This document shows, piece after piece, positions 48,641 to 60,390 of a stretch of DNA of 64,000 bases. Source of the stretch: Cornus controversa (lineage: Eukaryota > Streptophyta > Magnoliopsida > Cornales > Cornaceae). How positions within the stretch are numbered: position 1 is the stretch's first letter; each line of letters begins with the position of its first letter. The translations under genes were made by a program, and so were the position numbers. The stretch is taken from positions 50,059,806 through 50,123,805 of the forward strand of contig CM048848.1 of assembly GCA_026545225.1 (NCBI GenBank). The letters run 5' to 3'. The notes below the pieces were generated by a model. It did not search any database, was not told where the DNA came from, and saw nothing but the letters and a program-made list of their open reading frames with translations.

Positions 48641-49410
48641 AAATGTTTTATCAGGTTATTCATGTTAGGAGTTTCAATTTTTGATAAATGTTCCTGTTTG
48701 GTTTTTAAGGACTCAAAAAATAGAAAAATATTTTGAAAAAATTATAAAAGATAATTTTCTAAAAACAAATTTTTTAATTTTAATTTTCAGAAAATATTTT
48801 TAATTCTCAATTCTCATAAAACAGAAAATATGTCTCGTAAAATTAAATCAAGTAGAATATTTTGTTGCCTGTTTTATGAGATTTTAGAGAATCACGATTC
48901 TTAGAATTAGACAATCGTCAATTTCTTATATGCGAGTTGTTGTCTTGTTTTTTGTTTTGTTTTGTTTTTTTTTTTTTTAATGGATAATGAGACTTGAAAA
49001 AAAAACAAATAAAAAAGAAGTCTAATGTTCTTTGAAATAATGTGTTATTTTCTTTTAACACAGTTTTCTAATAAAAGTTTTCTAGAAACACTAATCAAAT
49101 GAATTTTTTAAATGTCATTTGTTTTTTATTCATTAATAATAATAACCACTTTTTATTTATTTATTTATAGAAAAATGGAACCAAATCAGCCATTGGATTT
49201 TGACTTCAATTGTTCAGAATTGTCCTTCTAATAAAAATTATAATTCTACCAAAATTATTAATGATATACCCGAAGTTCAATTCTCAATCTAAAAATCAAC
49301 TCTTTTTTTAGGTAATATTTGGAAAGATAATTGACTTTGATTTACTTTAAGTGTATTTTGGTGATTTTTAAAAATTAAATTTGTAAACAAAGCTTATTTT
49401 TTAAGGATAC
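48641..49410. other. Intergenic, nothing recognised
   Basis: A/T homopolymer-rich sequence. No supported feature. Confidence 0.4.
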
Positions 49411-49418
49411 ATAACAAC

Positions 49419-49945
49419 TAGGGGTGCACAAAAATCCGTCCAAACCGGGAATCCAAACCGAACCGGACCGGACCGGACAATTCGGTCCGGTTTTTTCGCG
49501 GTCCGGTTTGGTCACGGTTCCAATTTTGTGGAACCGTGTAGTAACGGTCCGGTTACGGTTTTCAATCCCTTAGGACCGAACCGAACCGGACCGAACCGTT
49601 TCTATATATATAAATATAAAATATGTTATATCTAATATTTAAATATTATACTTATTATATACTTATAGTATTATAATTATACTATAATTATAATATAATT
49701 GCAATCTTTGTTTTTGAAATATTATACTTATAATATACTTATAGTATTATAATTATAAGTATTATAATTATAGGTTGGTGAACCGTGGAACCGAACCGGA
49801 CTAAACCGGTTCTTCGCGGTTCGGTTCGGTCCGGTTCCATACGGTTAAACGGTTCGGTCCGGTTCCTTTTTTAGTGGAATCGTACCATACGGTTTGGTTC
49901 CAAAAAATGCTAGAACCGGACCAATCCGGACCGTGTGCACCCCTA
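49419..49945. mobile_element. hAT-type MITE, 527 bp, intact ends
   Basis: Terminal inverted repeats TAGGGGTGCACA / TGTGCACCCCTA are flanked by a perfect 8-bp target duplication ATAACAAC at 49411-49418 and 49946-49953. The subterminal regions are dense in CCGAACCGGACCGGAC-type repeats in opposite orientations, far more GC-rich than the surroundings. The middle is AT-rich with short inverted repeats. No transposase. Confidence 0.93.
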
Positions 49946-49973
49946 ATAACAACTAATAAATAGAAGGAAAAAT

Positions 49974-50611
49974 TGGATTTTGGTGATCAAAGTTAAAAAA
50001 ATTTACTTTACCGTGACCTTAAATTCTATAAAATGTAAATAGTGATCAAATTTAAAAAATAATTGCCAATGAATGACCATTTAACTTTAATGTCTAAAAT
50101 ATCAATTTCTCTTATTCAAATTCTCAAAATCCTTTAATTTCTTTGTCTTCTCAACTCTACTCTTAAATATCATAAGCTTCAAAAGTCATAATATTAATTT
50201 ACCTTGTTATTAAGATATAGTTTAGTCCAAATTCAGGAAATTGTTATCGATTTTGTTCATCAATTTAATCAAATTACAAATAGATTTAATTATTTGAAAT
50301 TTTTTCTTAATAAATGCTATGTTTAAGGTTAAATTTGAGACTATAATGGAATACAGATATATTGGCTTATGTTTCTTTAGGTTTAATCTTGGTTTGGACC
50401 TTGTGATCAAGTGGTGTATATGTAGTTCTTTATTCCTTTCTGGGTCATATTAGAGGTCTAGATGTGCTGATATTGTAGACGGCCAAATCCTATGGAGTTT
50501 CTTCACTTTGTTTTGTTCCAAGCTATCTTGAAAAAAGAAATATATATATTCTACTTGTGTGTGTGTGTGTGAAGTTTTTCTTTCCTTTTATGTTGAAACT
50601 GTAAGGAAGTA

Positions 50612-50653
<42 letters not shown>

Positions 50654-50780
50654 AGAAGGCGGAGAAAGAATTGAGAATTTATGGAAATAATGAATGGTAT
50701 TATAAAAATTAAAGTTAAATGGTCACTTATTAATAGTTATTTTTTTATAATTTTGGCCACTAAAATCTAATTTTTTTCTA
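49974..50780. mobile_element. Fold-back/TIR element, about 0.8 kb
   Basis: The left arm AAAATTGGATTTTGGTGATCAAAG ... GACCATTTAACTTTAATGT is mirrored by the right arm AAAGTTAAATGGTCAC ... TTTTGGCCACTAAAATCTAATTTT. Arms are over 80 bp. The centre holds (GT)n and (TA)n (50609-50652). It is the same family as 23525-24475. Confidence 0.65.
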
Positions 50781-51485
50781 AAAAAATCTAATTGTTTCAT
50801 CGAAATCGAACAAGACACAAAACTTGTAAACCTCACTATGTGTCGGTAGTGAGTAGTGGGTCCCACAAACTCCGTGTTTGGAGGCTTGATTTTTACTTTC
50901 TTTGTCATTACTCCTCGTGACAAAAAAATGTAATTTATTTGAAAGTTCAAGTAGGAAATGAATATTAGCAATTTCAATTCTCTACGAATCGAGAAAAAAA
51001 AAAAAAAAAATTGTTATAATAAACAGGCTAATTTTTGGATATGACATTAGGTATTGAGCATCACTCATGATTTTACAAAGAAGGTGCTATGTTAGTGTTA
51101 CACATCACCAAAGAAATCAGTGGTTTTTCAATTATAGTCATTTTTGAGTTTTTGTCGCCACTCAGTTCGCAACGCTTGGTGGAGAATTGACAAAACAAAA
51201 AATTGACACACATTTGTGTGGGTATATATATATATATTTATATATATATAACTTCCTATTAGGTATAGTGTTATATACTAATCTATTTGATCTCAATTAT
51301 GATATTTAATTTAGTTTGTTTATAAAAATCAATCAGGTATTGATACCAACTATATTCTTAATTTAAAATTAATAATATTGATACCAAAATATATATATAT
51401 ATATATAATTCCATATCATATTAAGCACTTTGTGCAAGCTTGATGTAACTGTAATTCTCACTTATCACCAAATGGTATCTCCTCT
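50781..51485. other. Intergenic, nothing recognised
   Basis: AT-rich with short (TA)n runs near 51219-51249 and 51392-51410. Confidence 0.4.
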
Positions 51486-51489
51486 GTCT

Positions 51490-51983
51490 TTTAGTCTCTG
51501 TTTGGATAGAAAGGAGAGAAAAAAAAAGGGAGTGAATAGCATTAGTTATGAGAAAAAAGAAAAGAAATGAGAAGATAACAATTACTTATATTTATGTTTG
51601 GATAAAAAAGAGAGAGAATAAAAAAAAGATAATGTTCTTGTTTAGATAAGATAGGGGAGAAAAAGAAAAGAAAGAATAGCAATCAAATTAATGTCATATC
51701 CTTTTATATTTAATGGGACATGAGTGAAATAACAATTTTATTTTCTAATTGTTGAGGACAGTTTCGGAATTATGAAAGTACTATTTAACCCACTATCATT
51801 TCCCTCACAATCTTCTCATTTTTGGAAGGATATTATATGAGGGATTTGATACTATCCCTCCAAATCTCTCACAATCCTTTCATTTTTCTTCATTTAAAGT
51901 ATCCAAACACAAAATACACTATCATCTCCTTTCTTTTCTCTCATTATCCTTCTAAATCCTTCAATCCAAACGATAACTTAAAG
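51490..51983. mobile_element. TIR/fold-back element, about 0.5 kb
   Basis: The left end TAGTCTCTGTTTGGATAGAAAGGAG is mirrored by the right end CTTCAATCCAAACGATAACTTA. Purine-rich left and pyrimidine-rich right arms can pair over 100 bp or more. It resembles the elements at 16690 and 43955. Confidence 0.6.
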
Positions 51984-52145
51984 GTTTTAGGTCAATGGTT
52001 TAAGTTGCAAAAGGATTAAAAAAAAAAAGTGTAAGCTTTTTGGCATGGTTTAAAAATAAAAAAAAAAAACTCGAGGTTTTTGAAGATTTGAATACATCCC
52101 TCAATAAAAGAGTTAAAAATAAATTATTGGATGGAGAAGTTAATT

Positions 52146-52701
52146 GTAGTAACCCTTGTGGACGGGTGCCAAGATAGATACTGGGTTGAGTTACCACATT
52201 GACATGATATAGGATGCTCAATCCCACATCGCCTGGGTGTGGAAAAGGGTATGTGCTTATATGTACTATGTTCTCTTCAAATGGTATGAGACCTTTTGGG
52301 ATAAAACTCAAGAGCAAAAATCGTGCAGGTTCAGGACCAAAGCGAACAATATCATACCATGTGTTGGAGCGGGGTATTACAGTTGGTATCAGAGCCTGAG
52401 CTAGCCGGAAGTGTGCCGATGAGGACGTCGAGCCTCGTAGGGGGTGGATTGTAGTAACCCTTGTGGACGGGTGTGAGTGGGCGGGTGAGAAGACAGACAC
52501 TGGTCTGAACTACCACACTGACAGGGGTACAGGGTGCTCAATCCCACATCGTCTGGGTATGAAAAAGGGGATGTGCTTATATATAATATTATCTGTTCAA
52601 ATGGTATGAGGTATTTTGGGGTAAAATTCAAGAGCAAAAATAGTGCGAACTCATGCCCAAAGAGGACAATATCATACTATGTGTTGGAGCGGGGTATTAC
52701 A
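52146..52701 (+). mobile_element. TRIM (miniature LTR retrotransposon), complete ends, 556 bp
   Basis: Two LTRs, 52146-52381 (236 bp) and 52450-52701 (252 bp), both begin TGTAGTAACCCTTGTGGACG and end GGGGTATTACA. The first is followed by TTGGTATCAGAGC, the initiator-tRNA-Met primer site (52384-52395). A purine-rich GGGGGTGGA precedes the second. The 5-bp target duplication TTAAT lies at 52141-52145 and 52702-52706. Each LTR contains CTCAATCCCACATCG. The interior is only 68 bp and has no coding capacity. Open frames overlapping the LTRs are not genes. Confidence 0.93.
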
Positions 52702-52706
52702 TTAAT

Positions 52707-53460
52707 TGTCTTCGAAAGTTCCGTCCATTTAAAATACACTTATGAAAGGTTCTGTTTATTATAAATAGACAATATATATTTAGCTATTATTAACATAAAA
52801 TTATAAAAGAATTCAAGATATTGTATGTAAAAATAAAATTATTATTGACATTTACACAATAATATATATATGCGCATTTGCAATGCAACATTCAAAAGCA
52901 TCACTACTTTATTGAAACATAAGGAAAACATTTTATATTGAAATTTATCATGGAAAAAAAAAACATTTTATATTGAAAATATTATTCCCATTACTATTCA
53001 TTCTCAATCACAAACATGACAATCATAGTTTTAATTTATTGTTGATGACGATTTTGGCACGACCCAGAACTAATATGTTTTCTTACAACAAAGAGAAAAT
53101 GTATCATGAATAGTATCGATGTGGTGTTAATCAGGAACACTCTGATAATCAAATCAATGATCGAAAATTTGTCTCAAAGTAGAAAAATTGTATTTAATAT
53201 TTCATACATTTTAATTAACCGACCTCTTTATTAATTAGATTATTAGAGAACTGTCGTGTAGTTATGAAACTCATCGAGAGGAATGGTTATCAGATTATCT
53301 AATGAACTGTCATCTTCGTCCGAACTTTGAACTGATTAGATTATCTCATCTTATCACATCCTGATCACTATATCAGAATTGTTGGTTTACCTCATCTGCT
53401 CAACTCCTTTAACAGAACATCTAGATTCCCTTATCTTTTACCGATATTTGAGAACCCTTT
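52707..53460. other. Intergenic, nothing recognised
   Basis: AT-rich at first, with more balanced composition from about 53040. No gene supported. The second part may already belong to the retroelement fossil to the right. Confidence 0.35.
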
Positions 53461-53908
53461 TCAGTTGCCCCCCATTCCTAAGTTTGTTTGTCGAGCGTTT
53501 GGAACTTCAAGTCTTCCTTTTTAAATAATCTCAGTACGTTGAGGCTATGGAGCCTGAATTACAAGTCCAATTTATACCCTTTCGCAAACCTCAGTTGGGG
53601 GCATTCGGGCTCGGGTACTGTGCTTGAGAGGAAGGCCGACCTCGACTACAAATTTTTTTTTACAAATCAAGACGAAAATGGGGCTCAAAAACTAAATTGT
53701 ATAGCTCAGGAACCAAGTGATGCTCGATTTTCCTAAGCAATTCGAGAACCAAGTTTTTGCTCAATTTCTGGACTAGTAATGCCACATACCAGCTATATTG
53801 CACATTGTGTCTTGACCTAAACTCAATAATGCCATTATTTTGGTGTTTGGTGACACATGTTATAATAAAGATAAAGATCAATGGCCATAACATCCTACAG
53901 GCCAGCTA

Positions 53909-53946
<38 letters not shown>

Positions 53947-54640
53947 GTTCAATGTACCAATTCTCGTTGGATAACCCCACGTCACTTGACTTGGAGGAGA
54001 AAATTGATATCATGTATGGCTGCATGGGAATGTCGCCACTTGTCAATGAAATTGGTGGAATGAATCATTGCATGAATCTCCATATTAAGTTGCCATTTTG
54101 ATTGCTACCAAAGGATGCCAAAATGGGTTGCTCTTAGCTTGGCTTTTTCGAACTAGTGCGATTTTCCCAAGCTAGTGCCAGGAGCTGAAAGCTCAGTTTT
54201 CCCATGTTGTCCACTCGAGAATAGAGCTACATAGCTCGATTTTCTTGAGCTAGTGCTCATGAATTGAGAGCTCAATTTTTTCGATTTGTCTAGGAACCTA
54301 GTTTTTTCTCAAGAATCAAACCACATAACTTGGGAATCGAGTTGATGCTTGTTCGAGTTATGCTCTTCTTTGACCTCGGGGGTCTTACTTCCCGTGCAGT
54401 GTGTCGCTGCGCTGATGCTACATATGCTTGTTAGTGATTTGGAACTTATCTTACTTTGAGAGTAACTTTTATTTTAACTCTTCTAATCATGAATGAAATC
54501 ATTTATTATTATTATTATTTATTTTTACAACTTCACTTTTATCCTGACCCTGTAATAAGGAAAGCAGTTATAATTAGCTCGCCCTTCAATGAGAGGATTA
54601 GTTGTTTTGAGCTTTAACCAACTCGTCTATAATAGTTATC
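53461..54640 (-). mobile_element. Probable LTR/UTR part of a Ty3/gypsy fossil
   Basis: GC-richer sequence with repeated GAGCTCAATTTTTCTCGA/AGCTAGTGC motifs on the same side as the protease remnant. It sits where the 3' part of a minus-oriented element is expected. A (TA)n tract (53911-53943) interrupts it. The boundary is not defined. Confidence 0.35.
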
Positions 54641-54642
54641 AA

Positions 54643-54905
54643 GAGCTTCACTCGGCTCTCCACTTAATAAGAGGAGTAGATATTCCGAGCTTCACTCAGC
54701 TCGCCCCTTTAATAAGAGGAGTAGACATTCCAAGATTTACTGAGCTCACCCCTTTAATAAGGGGAGTAAATATTATGAGCTTCACTCAGCTCGCTCCTTT
54801 AGTAAGGGAAGTAAATTCTTAAGCTTCACTGAGCTTGCCCTTTAATAAGAGAAGTAGTTATTCCGAGCTTCAAGAGCTCGCCCCTTTAATAAGGAAAGTA
54901 ATGAT
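54643..54905. repeat. 45-bp tandem repeat, six units
   Basis: Units of the form GAGCTTCACTCAGCTCGCCC + TTTAATAAGAGGAGTAGATATTCC, 44-46 bp each, starting at 54643, with one or two more degenerate units upstream (about 54577). Because 45 is divisible by three, one plus frame stays open as a 15-residue repeat. That is a by-product, since no gene context exists. Tandem repeats in the untranslated part of Tat-type gypsy elements are known. Confidence 0.85.
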
Positions 54906-54949
54906 ATCACCAATTACAATAACTCATTCAATTAGGAAAATACTTTCTT

Positions 54950-56230
54950 TTATTTAAAATGAAATCAAATTGTTACACAAGCATTTTATCATTAACATTT
55001 TCTCAGGTGTTCGGTATTTCATAGTAAAGAAGCTATTTTCCTTCCAATAACTCGGGCCAATATATCCCTCAGTCTTTGACTGTGAATGACTTTATAAGGT
55101 CCCTTAATTATTAGTGTGTTTTGTGGCTTCTTTTCTTTTAAGAAAGCGATATAGCACTCCCGAGTTGTACGTAGCTTGGTCATCTTTTAGCTCACTCAGA
55201 CCGTGCTCGGTTAGGAAGTGCATGAACAAGTGGTAGGTGGAGGTGATATCCTTCATGGAGTTTAAGGTTGTTCTTCTTAAAATGACATTGTAGGCAGATG
55301 AGAAATTTACCATCAAGAAGTGCGCTATCACTGTAATTTGCCTTGGACTAGTGCCTAAGGATACTAGGAGAATGCTCCAACTAAGAACCCAACCAGTGGC
55401 GAGTTTATGAGCTTAAGCTTCTCTTTACCTATCCTCATTCTATCAAAAGCATCAAAAAATAAAATATCATCCGAAGTGGCACTTTTAATCAATACTCGTC
55501 GGATCATGTAATTAGTTATAATCATGGTAACTACAAGATGGTCATCATGAGATTGTTGAGTTCGCCGAGCATCCTCTTTGAAAAAAGTAATGGTCTGTCC
55601 ATCCACCTAAGATAAATTTGCAAGAGGGGTTCTTAGTCCAACCTCATTCATCTCAGACAAGTTTGAGCTCTTCTTGTATGAGACTTCCGAGCCAAGCTCG
55701 ACTCACCACCACCAGCAAATCCTCCTAATATGACTCTGATCTCACTAATTGGTTATTATTTGGAAGGACGATTGTCTCAATCTCCTCGAGCAGGGTTTGC
55801 ACCACATCTCTTGTTCCTAGCCATAAACTTACATAGACGACCCCTGCGGATCACTCTTAATTTGATTCTTGAGGTCAATACACTTTTCTGTTGTATGTTC
55901 GAGTCTTAGTGAAACCTGCAGTATTTGTCCTGGAGCCTCTTTGGAGAAAAATATGATCTACCGATGTATTCAAATGAGCGTAATTATTGTACGACCTATC
56001 ACCCTGACTGCCCGAGGGCTTCATATATTTGGTATTCCTCTCATCCATAGTACTAGGGATTGGCCTTTTTTATTTGCTCTCCTGTCTTCACATTCTTTGT
56101 TTCTATGTGTGTTCATCACATCTTTGACATTCATATGTTTCTGCGCTCTGATTAGCAACTTTGCCATACTAGAATGAGGTTCTTTTAACAAAGAAAACAA
56201 AAATCTTGAGGTTTGCAGCCCTCCCATAAA
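54950..56230 (-). mobile_element. Ty3/gypsy retrotransposon fossil, probably Tat lineage
   Basis: On the minus strand, a gag piece (55.98-56.23 kb, LLIRAQKHMN-type motif) is followed by a gag-protease linker and protease-region pieces (55.36-55.61 kb, with a DDILFFDAFDRM-type motif) and 55.10-55.33 kb (STYHLFMHFLTEHG-type motif). The order matches Tat-type elements. Most of pol is missing and the copy is broken at several points; old. Confidence 0.8.
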
Positions 56231-56265
56231 AGCACTCAGATATGAAATTCAATAGACACACATAT

Positions 56266-56268
<3 letters not shown>

Positions 56269-56310
<42 letters not shown>
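56269..56310. repeat. (CA)n microsatellite
   Basis: About 19-20 uninterrupted CA units, the longest non-AT dinucleotide tract in the window. Confidence 0.95.
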
Positions 56311-57530
56311 TTGAATGTATTTGTGTATAATATACATACATTTTATGATCAACATTTAGTTTCAAGGTCTATATAATGTAAAGACCAACTTCATGAACCA
56401 ATGTCACAGGTGGTGGAGAGCTCCCTCTTTTGATGAGTCTTCCTTGAAGGTTTGAGAGAGAGATGGAGAGCCCGCTCTCTTGGTAATTGTCAATGTCACT
56501 GGTGGTGGTATTGGTGATGAATGAAAGGAGTGGCGGTGGAGAGAGAAAATAGTAGAGAGAAGAAAATGGATAGATGGGTATTAAAGAAAATTAGAAGGAT
56601 CTGAGATGGCATGATATATGGTCTTTTAATTTTTTCTTATTCTTGTTAATTTTTTTCATTCAAGATCTATTAAGATAGGAACGGTAAAAATGTCAATCAC
56701 AATAATAAGTTAACACTATTTGTCTAACAAATTCTGATCAGGAATATAGAATTATTTTGCAAAAGTTATATTGATGAATAATTATTACAAATCTCAAAAA
56801 AGATTAGAATAATTTTTTTATTTTTTTATTTATAGAATGTATGTGGTGGGTGGACATACTAATACCCCGTTAGATGCATCCAATAGGTGTGTAGTATGGT
56901 CATTTTATTATACTGTACAATATTACATTGTTTCAACAAATGCCTCCCAAGTTTTACCATGTGAGACTCGCAGAACACAGATTTTAATTGACCCTTTAAT
57001 CATTCTACATCTGAAGCGTAAACATTTCAATTGTTATTACAAAACAAGCCACGTGTAACCCTTATATATAATTATATATATATATATATATGCTTTTTGA
57101 CGATGTACACAGCACTCACAAAATATAGACTTTCTCTGCAAGGATCAGAGGATCAACCAATGAAATGCAACCAGAAGAATCAATCCCACTCTCGTAAATA
57201 TTACCAAGAGAAGGAGTATTTATAAACTCCAACTCTAAACCTTAAGAAACCTCATTCTTCCCGCAGCATAAAGGTGGCCCACCTAAGCCACCTTTGTCTG
57301 ATGTATTAACCAATTAAATACTGCTTAAAAAGGCAAATTCCAAGCAATTATATACAAATTTAATCTAAATACTAGTATTTGATATTAGCAACTAGCTCAG
57401 GGGATTGTCAAGTTTGTTGTTGTTGTATTTATATCTATCTATCTATATATATAGTTGTAATAATGTATTGTTTTAAATACAATATTTAATTTTCATTAAT
57501 ATCTGTACCAAAAGCAAGGAAGGTGGAGAG
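56311..57530. other. Upstream region of the DUF863 gene, no gene seen
   Basis: Mixed sequence with short unrelated open frames. A (TA)n run lies at 57063-57091. Part of it may be promoter of the gene to the right. Confidence 0.4.
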
Positions 57531-58061
57531 AATCTAGAAATGCCCATTTCTTTTCAGTTCCTCAAAAACCCAGAAATTATTAAATGGGAAATGAAATCAT
57601 AGAGTGAGAGAGAGAGAGAGAGAGAAGTGAAAAAAAAGCAGAGAATAAAAGAGACCCGATGTCGACAAATTTCATGTCACTGTTCTTAGAAGGTCGTTTG
57701 TTTATGTGAAGATTTCTTATCTGGGATCTCTCTCTCCATCTCTAGAAAAAACTCTGCTCACTCTCTCTCTCTCAAAACTTTCTTTCTTTCAGAGACTGGC
57801 CCGGCCCAGCCCAGCACATCGAAATCTCCATCTTTTCTCAACCTGAAGACGATCTAACCATCTTCCAATTGTTGTTTACCAAAATACCCATTTATTTGTG
57901 TTGGTGTATTTATTAATTTTTGTTCTCTTTTTGCTTCTTTTGTCCTTGCTAGTGCCAGTCTGAGACTCTGAATTTCCATGATTCTGAGTTGTTGGGTATT
58001 AAGGTGCTGTTGAATCATTGAACCCTCCTAAGGAGAGGTGATTGCAGGATGTGGGTCTGAG
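57531..58061 (+). promoter_or_regulatory. Noncoding leader exon of the DUF863 gene with uORFs
   Basis: A (GA)n tract at 57604-57625 and CT-rich stretches (57727-57790) mark the typical plant promoter/leader. The exon ends GGGTCTGAG|GTAAATT at 58061. The transcription start is not resolved (somewhere about 57.55-57.75 kb). Upstream ATGs open small frames: 57659-57709 (16 codons), 57978-58013 (11 codons) and ATG-TGG-GTC-TGA at 58049, just before the donor. These could lower translation if included in the mRNA. Confidence 0.6.
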
Positions 58062-58088
58062 GTAAATTTTATTGTATTCACTTTCTGG

Positions 58089-58089
<1 letters not shown>

Positions 58090-58132
<43 letters not shown>
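58090..58132. repeat. (TA)n tract, one of many in the window
   Basis: A pure (TA)n run of about 43 bp in the leader intron. Comparable runs of about 24-60 bp occur near 1812, 3099, 4030, 7164, 10217, 16450, 28287, 32262, 32606, 33205, 45953, 50616 and 53911, mostly in introns and inside MITEs. Confidence 0.9.
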
Positions 58133-58135
<3 letters not shown>

Positions 58136-60104
58136 TAATTTATTTTTAGTTTCTGAGGTATGATGGGTTTCTTCATTTGATGATATGGTTAATTGGGTTT
58201 TATTATTTTCAAGTTTCCTTTTTGTGTTTTTTACATTATTGGTTTTGATGACTAGGAACTATTATTTCTTGCATTTGGCTTATTATATCTAGAGACTCAC
58301 TTTATTATAGTTTTTCCTTTGTTTTCTTATCTATAAATTGATGTATGTTTGGATAATTGGATGAGTGATAGTTTTTATGTTTGATCTGTTCTAGCTTATG
58401 CTTCTATCTAGATTCTCCTTATTGGAAATTTGGCAATGAAAATAAAATAGATTACAACTTTGCTTACTGATGATAGGGATTTCTGCAATTATACTATGTT
58501 AGTTTTTCATTGGAATATTTGAGATCACTAAGGGCTTTTTTATCAGTCTTGACTCTGGTGTTTTGATTTTTTTTCCCTATATTTCTGGTGAGAAATTGAT
58601 TGTGTTCATGATAACAATTTATCTTTATGTTAAGTAAGTCGTTATAATTGCATTTGTTAAGTGTATGATTTGTTCGAAATAAAAAGAAAAGATTGAGTGT
58701 TGAATTCATTATAGCTTGTCCGGTAGCAACCGGACTGGGATAGTTCAATTTCTCCTAGGATTTGTGCAAAAATTTTCTGAGTGACAACATGCTGACGAGA
58801 AAGTATTGGGTACCTGGGGGTATTGTACCCCGGCCAATGATGAATTGTTATTTCCTATTATCAAGGGAAATTGGGAGTTTTGATTGTCCAGTTGTCAAAT
58901 GCTTACTCTTCAAAACATTTTTTTTAATGCATATAAGTTGCCTACAGGAATTAGGATGGTAGTAGTATGTGGTTTACAATATCTGAGATCTGCAAGGTGC
59001 TGTCTGGAATATAGTTGCATAATTCTTTTTCATATATTAACTTTTCGAACGAATTTTTTGTGTTGCATCATGTCGAACTCTATATACTACTTTCTAAAGT
59101 TAATATCTTACATATATTTGCAATATGTCCACTCTGCAAACCATAATTGTGCAGTTAACTTCTATTCTTCATGTTTCATTTGTGTTGCTTTTTTGAGCGC
59201 CGCCGTCTTCCCAAATTGGTAAGAGACATTGTTAATTTGGTAGGTGGGTCATTGTTACTCTGTAGTTTGAGGCAGCCATGTGTAGATAATAATGTCAACT
59301 ACCAGTATGAGCATTGAGCTCTATCCTATGATTTTTGTGTTCCTTGGACATGGGCAAGGTGACCTTTAGTGATAACGAAATTTTATTTCTTTGAAGGGAA
59401 AAAGAATTAGGCAGTGACATTGTAACTCTAGTCTATTAGAGAAAGGATATAAAAAAGTTAGTTTATTAAGGCAACAAGAATGATGCTACAATGGAGATAA
59501 ATGCCTTCTTTGGTTAAAGCATTAATTTTGTAAATTCGACACCAAATATAGTTAAAATTGAGAGAGAGGCTGAGCAACGATGCAGCATGTGAGGGCCTTA
59601 AATGGTGTCTTAATTCATATTGGAAAATGAAATTTCTAGAGTTAGCCCAAGTTCAAATCAAAATATCTATTCATTGTCTGATTGAATTTAGGATGGAAGA
59701 TCACTGAAAAGCAGAAACAACTTTCTGTTCCTAAAGATTCACCATATCCTTGAGTTCTTGACCATCTTGATGAGTCCAACATCCTTCATATTCTCAGTAT
59801 TCCTTAGCATCATCTTTTGTTGTTCTTACTGAGTATCATCTTTTGTCCATCTGATGGGGAGATTTGCAGTGATTGCCGAAGACACGAGATTTGTTTTTTT
59901 GGACAAGAACCTGTCATGGTTTGAGGCCTCAAAATTTAGTTGGTGTTCAGTGTTCCAGCATTCTGCATGACAGAATGAACAGTGAGTTCTGGACTATTAT
60001 GTTTTTGCATATCCTTGAATATCTTAAGCACATAGCTGAAAGTTTTCTTGTGTTTCAATCTTACCTTGATGACTTCACTGAAAAATATTGGGTTAGGACT
60101 GTCC

Positions 60105-60390
60105 TGTTGGGCTTGATATACATTGTTGGCCCATTCCACAACAGTTTTAGCTATTGGGGTAATTAGTAATTTAACATGGTATCAAGAGTCTTGGTCCTGG
60201 GCGGTCTTAGGTTCAAGACTCCACCTTTACATTTGTTCTTCCATTCCTTTCTTTGTGTTTGGTGTGCTAGTTTGAACTCATTATGTTTGGTCTCTACACA
60301 TGCAAAATGTGGTTGACTTGAGGGAGGGTGCTTCTGGGCTCGATATATACTGTTGGACCCATTCCTTATAGCTTAGCTTTTGAGGAAGTT
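60105..60390 (+). mobile_element. TRIM-like fossil in the leader intron
   Basis: An LTR-like segment 60105-60176 (TGTTGGGCTTGATATAC ... TTTAACA) is followed by TGGTATCAAGAG, a one-base variant of the initiator-tRNA-Met primer site. A second LTR-like segment (TGCTTCTGGGCTCGATATATACTGTTGGACCCATTCC) lies at about 60329-60385. The second repeat is incomplete. Old and small. Confidence 0.65.

Noticed and set aside
52000-52500. 166-codon minus-strand open frame
   Set aside because: It lies across the TRIM LTRs; the open frame is chance and has no coding match.
54589-54822. 77-codon frame with a 15-residue repeat
   Set aside because: A by-product of the 45-bp tandem repeat in a retroelement fossil.
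58884-60166. Open frames of 112 and 97 codons upstream of the DUF863 start
   Set aside because: They lie in the leader intron, have no family resemblance, and the second overlaps the TRIM-like fossil.
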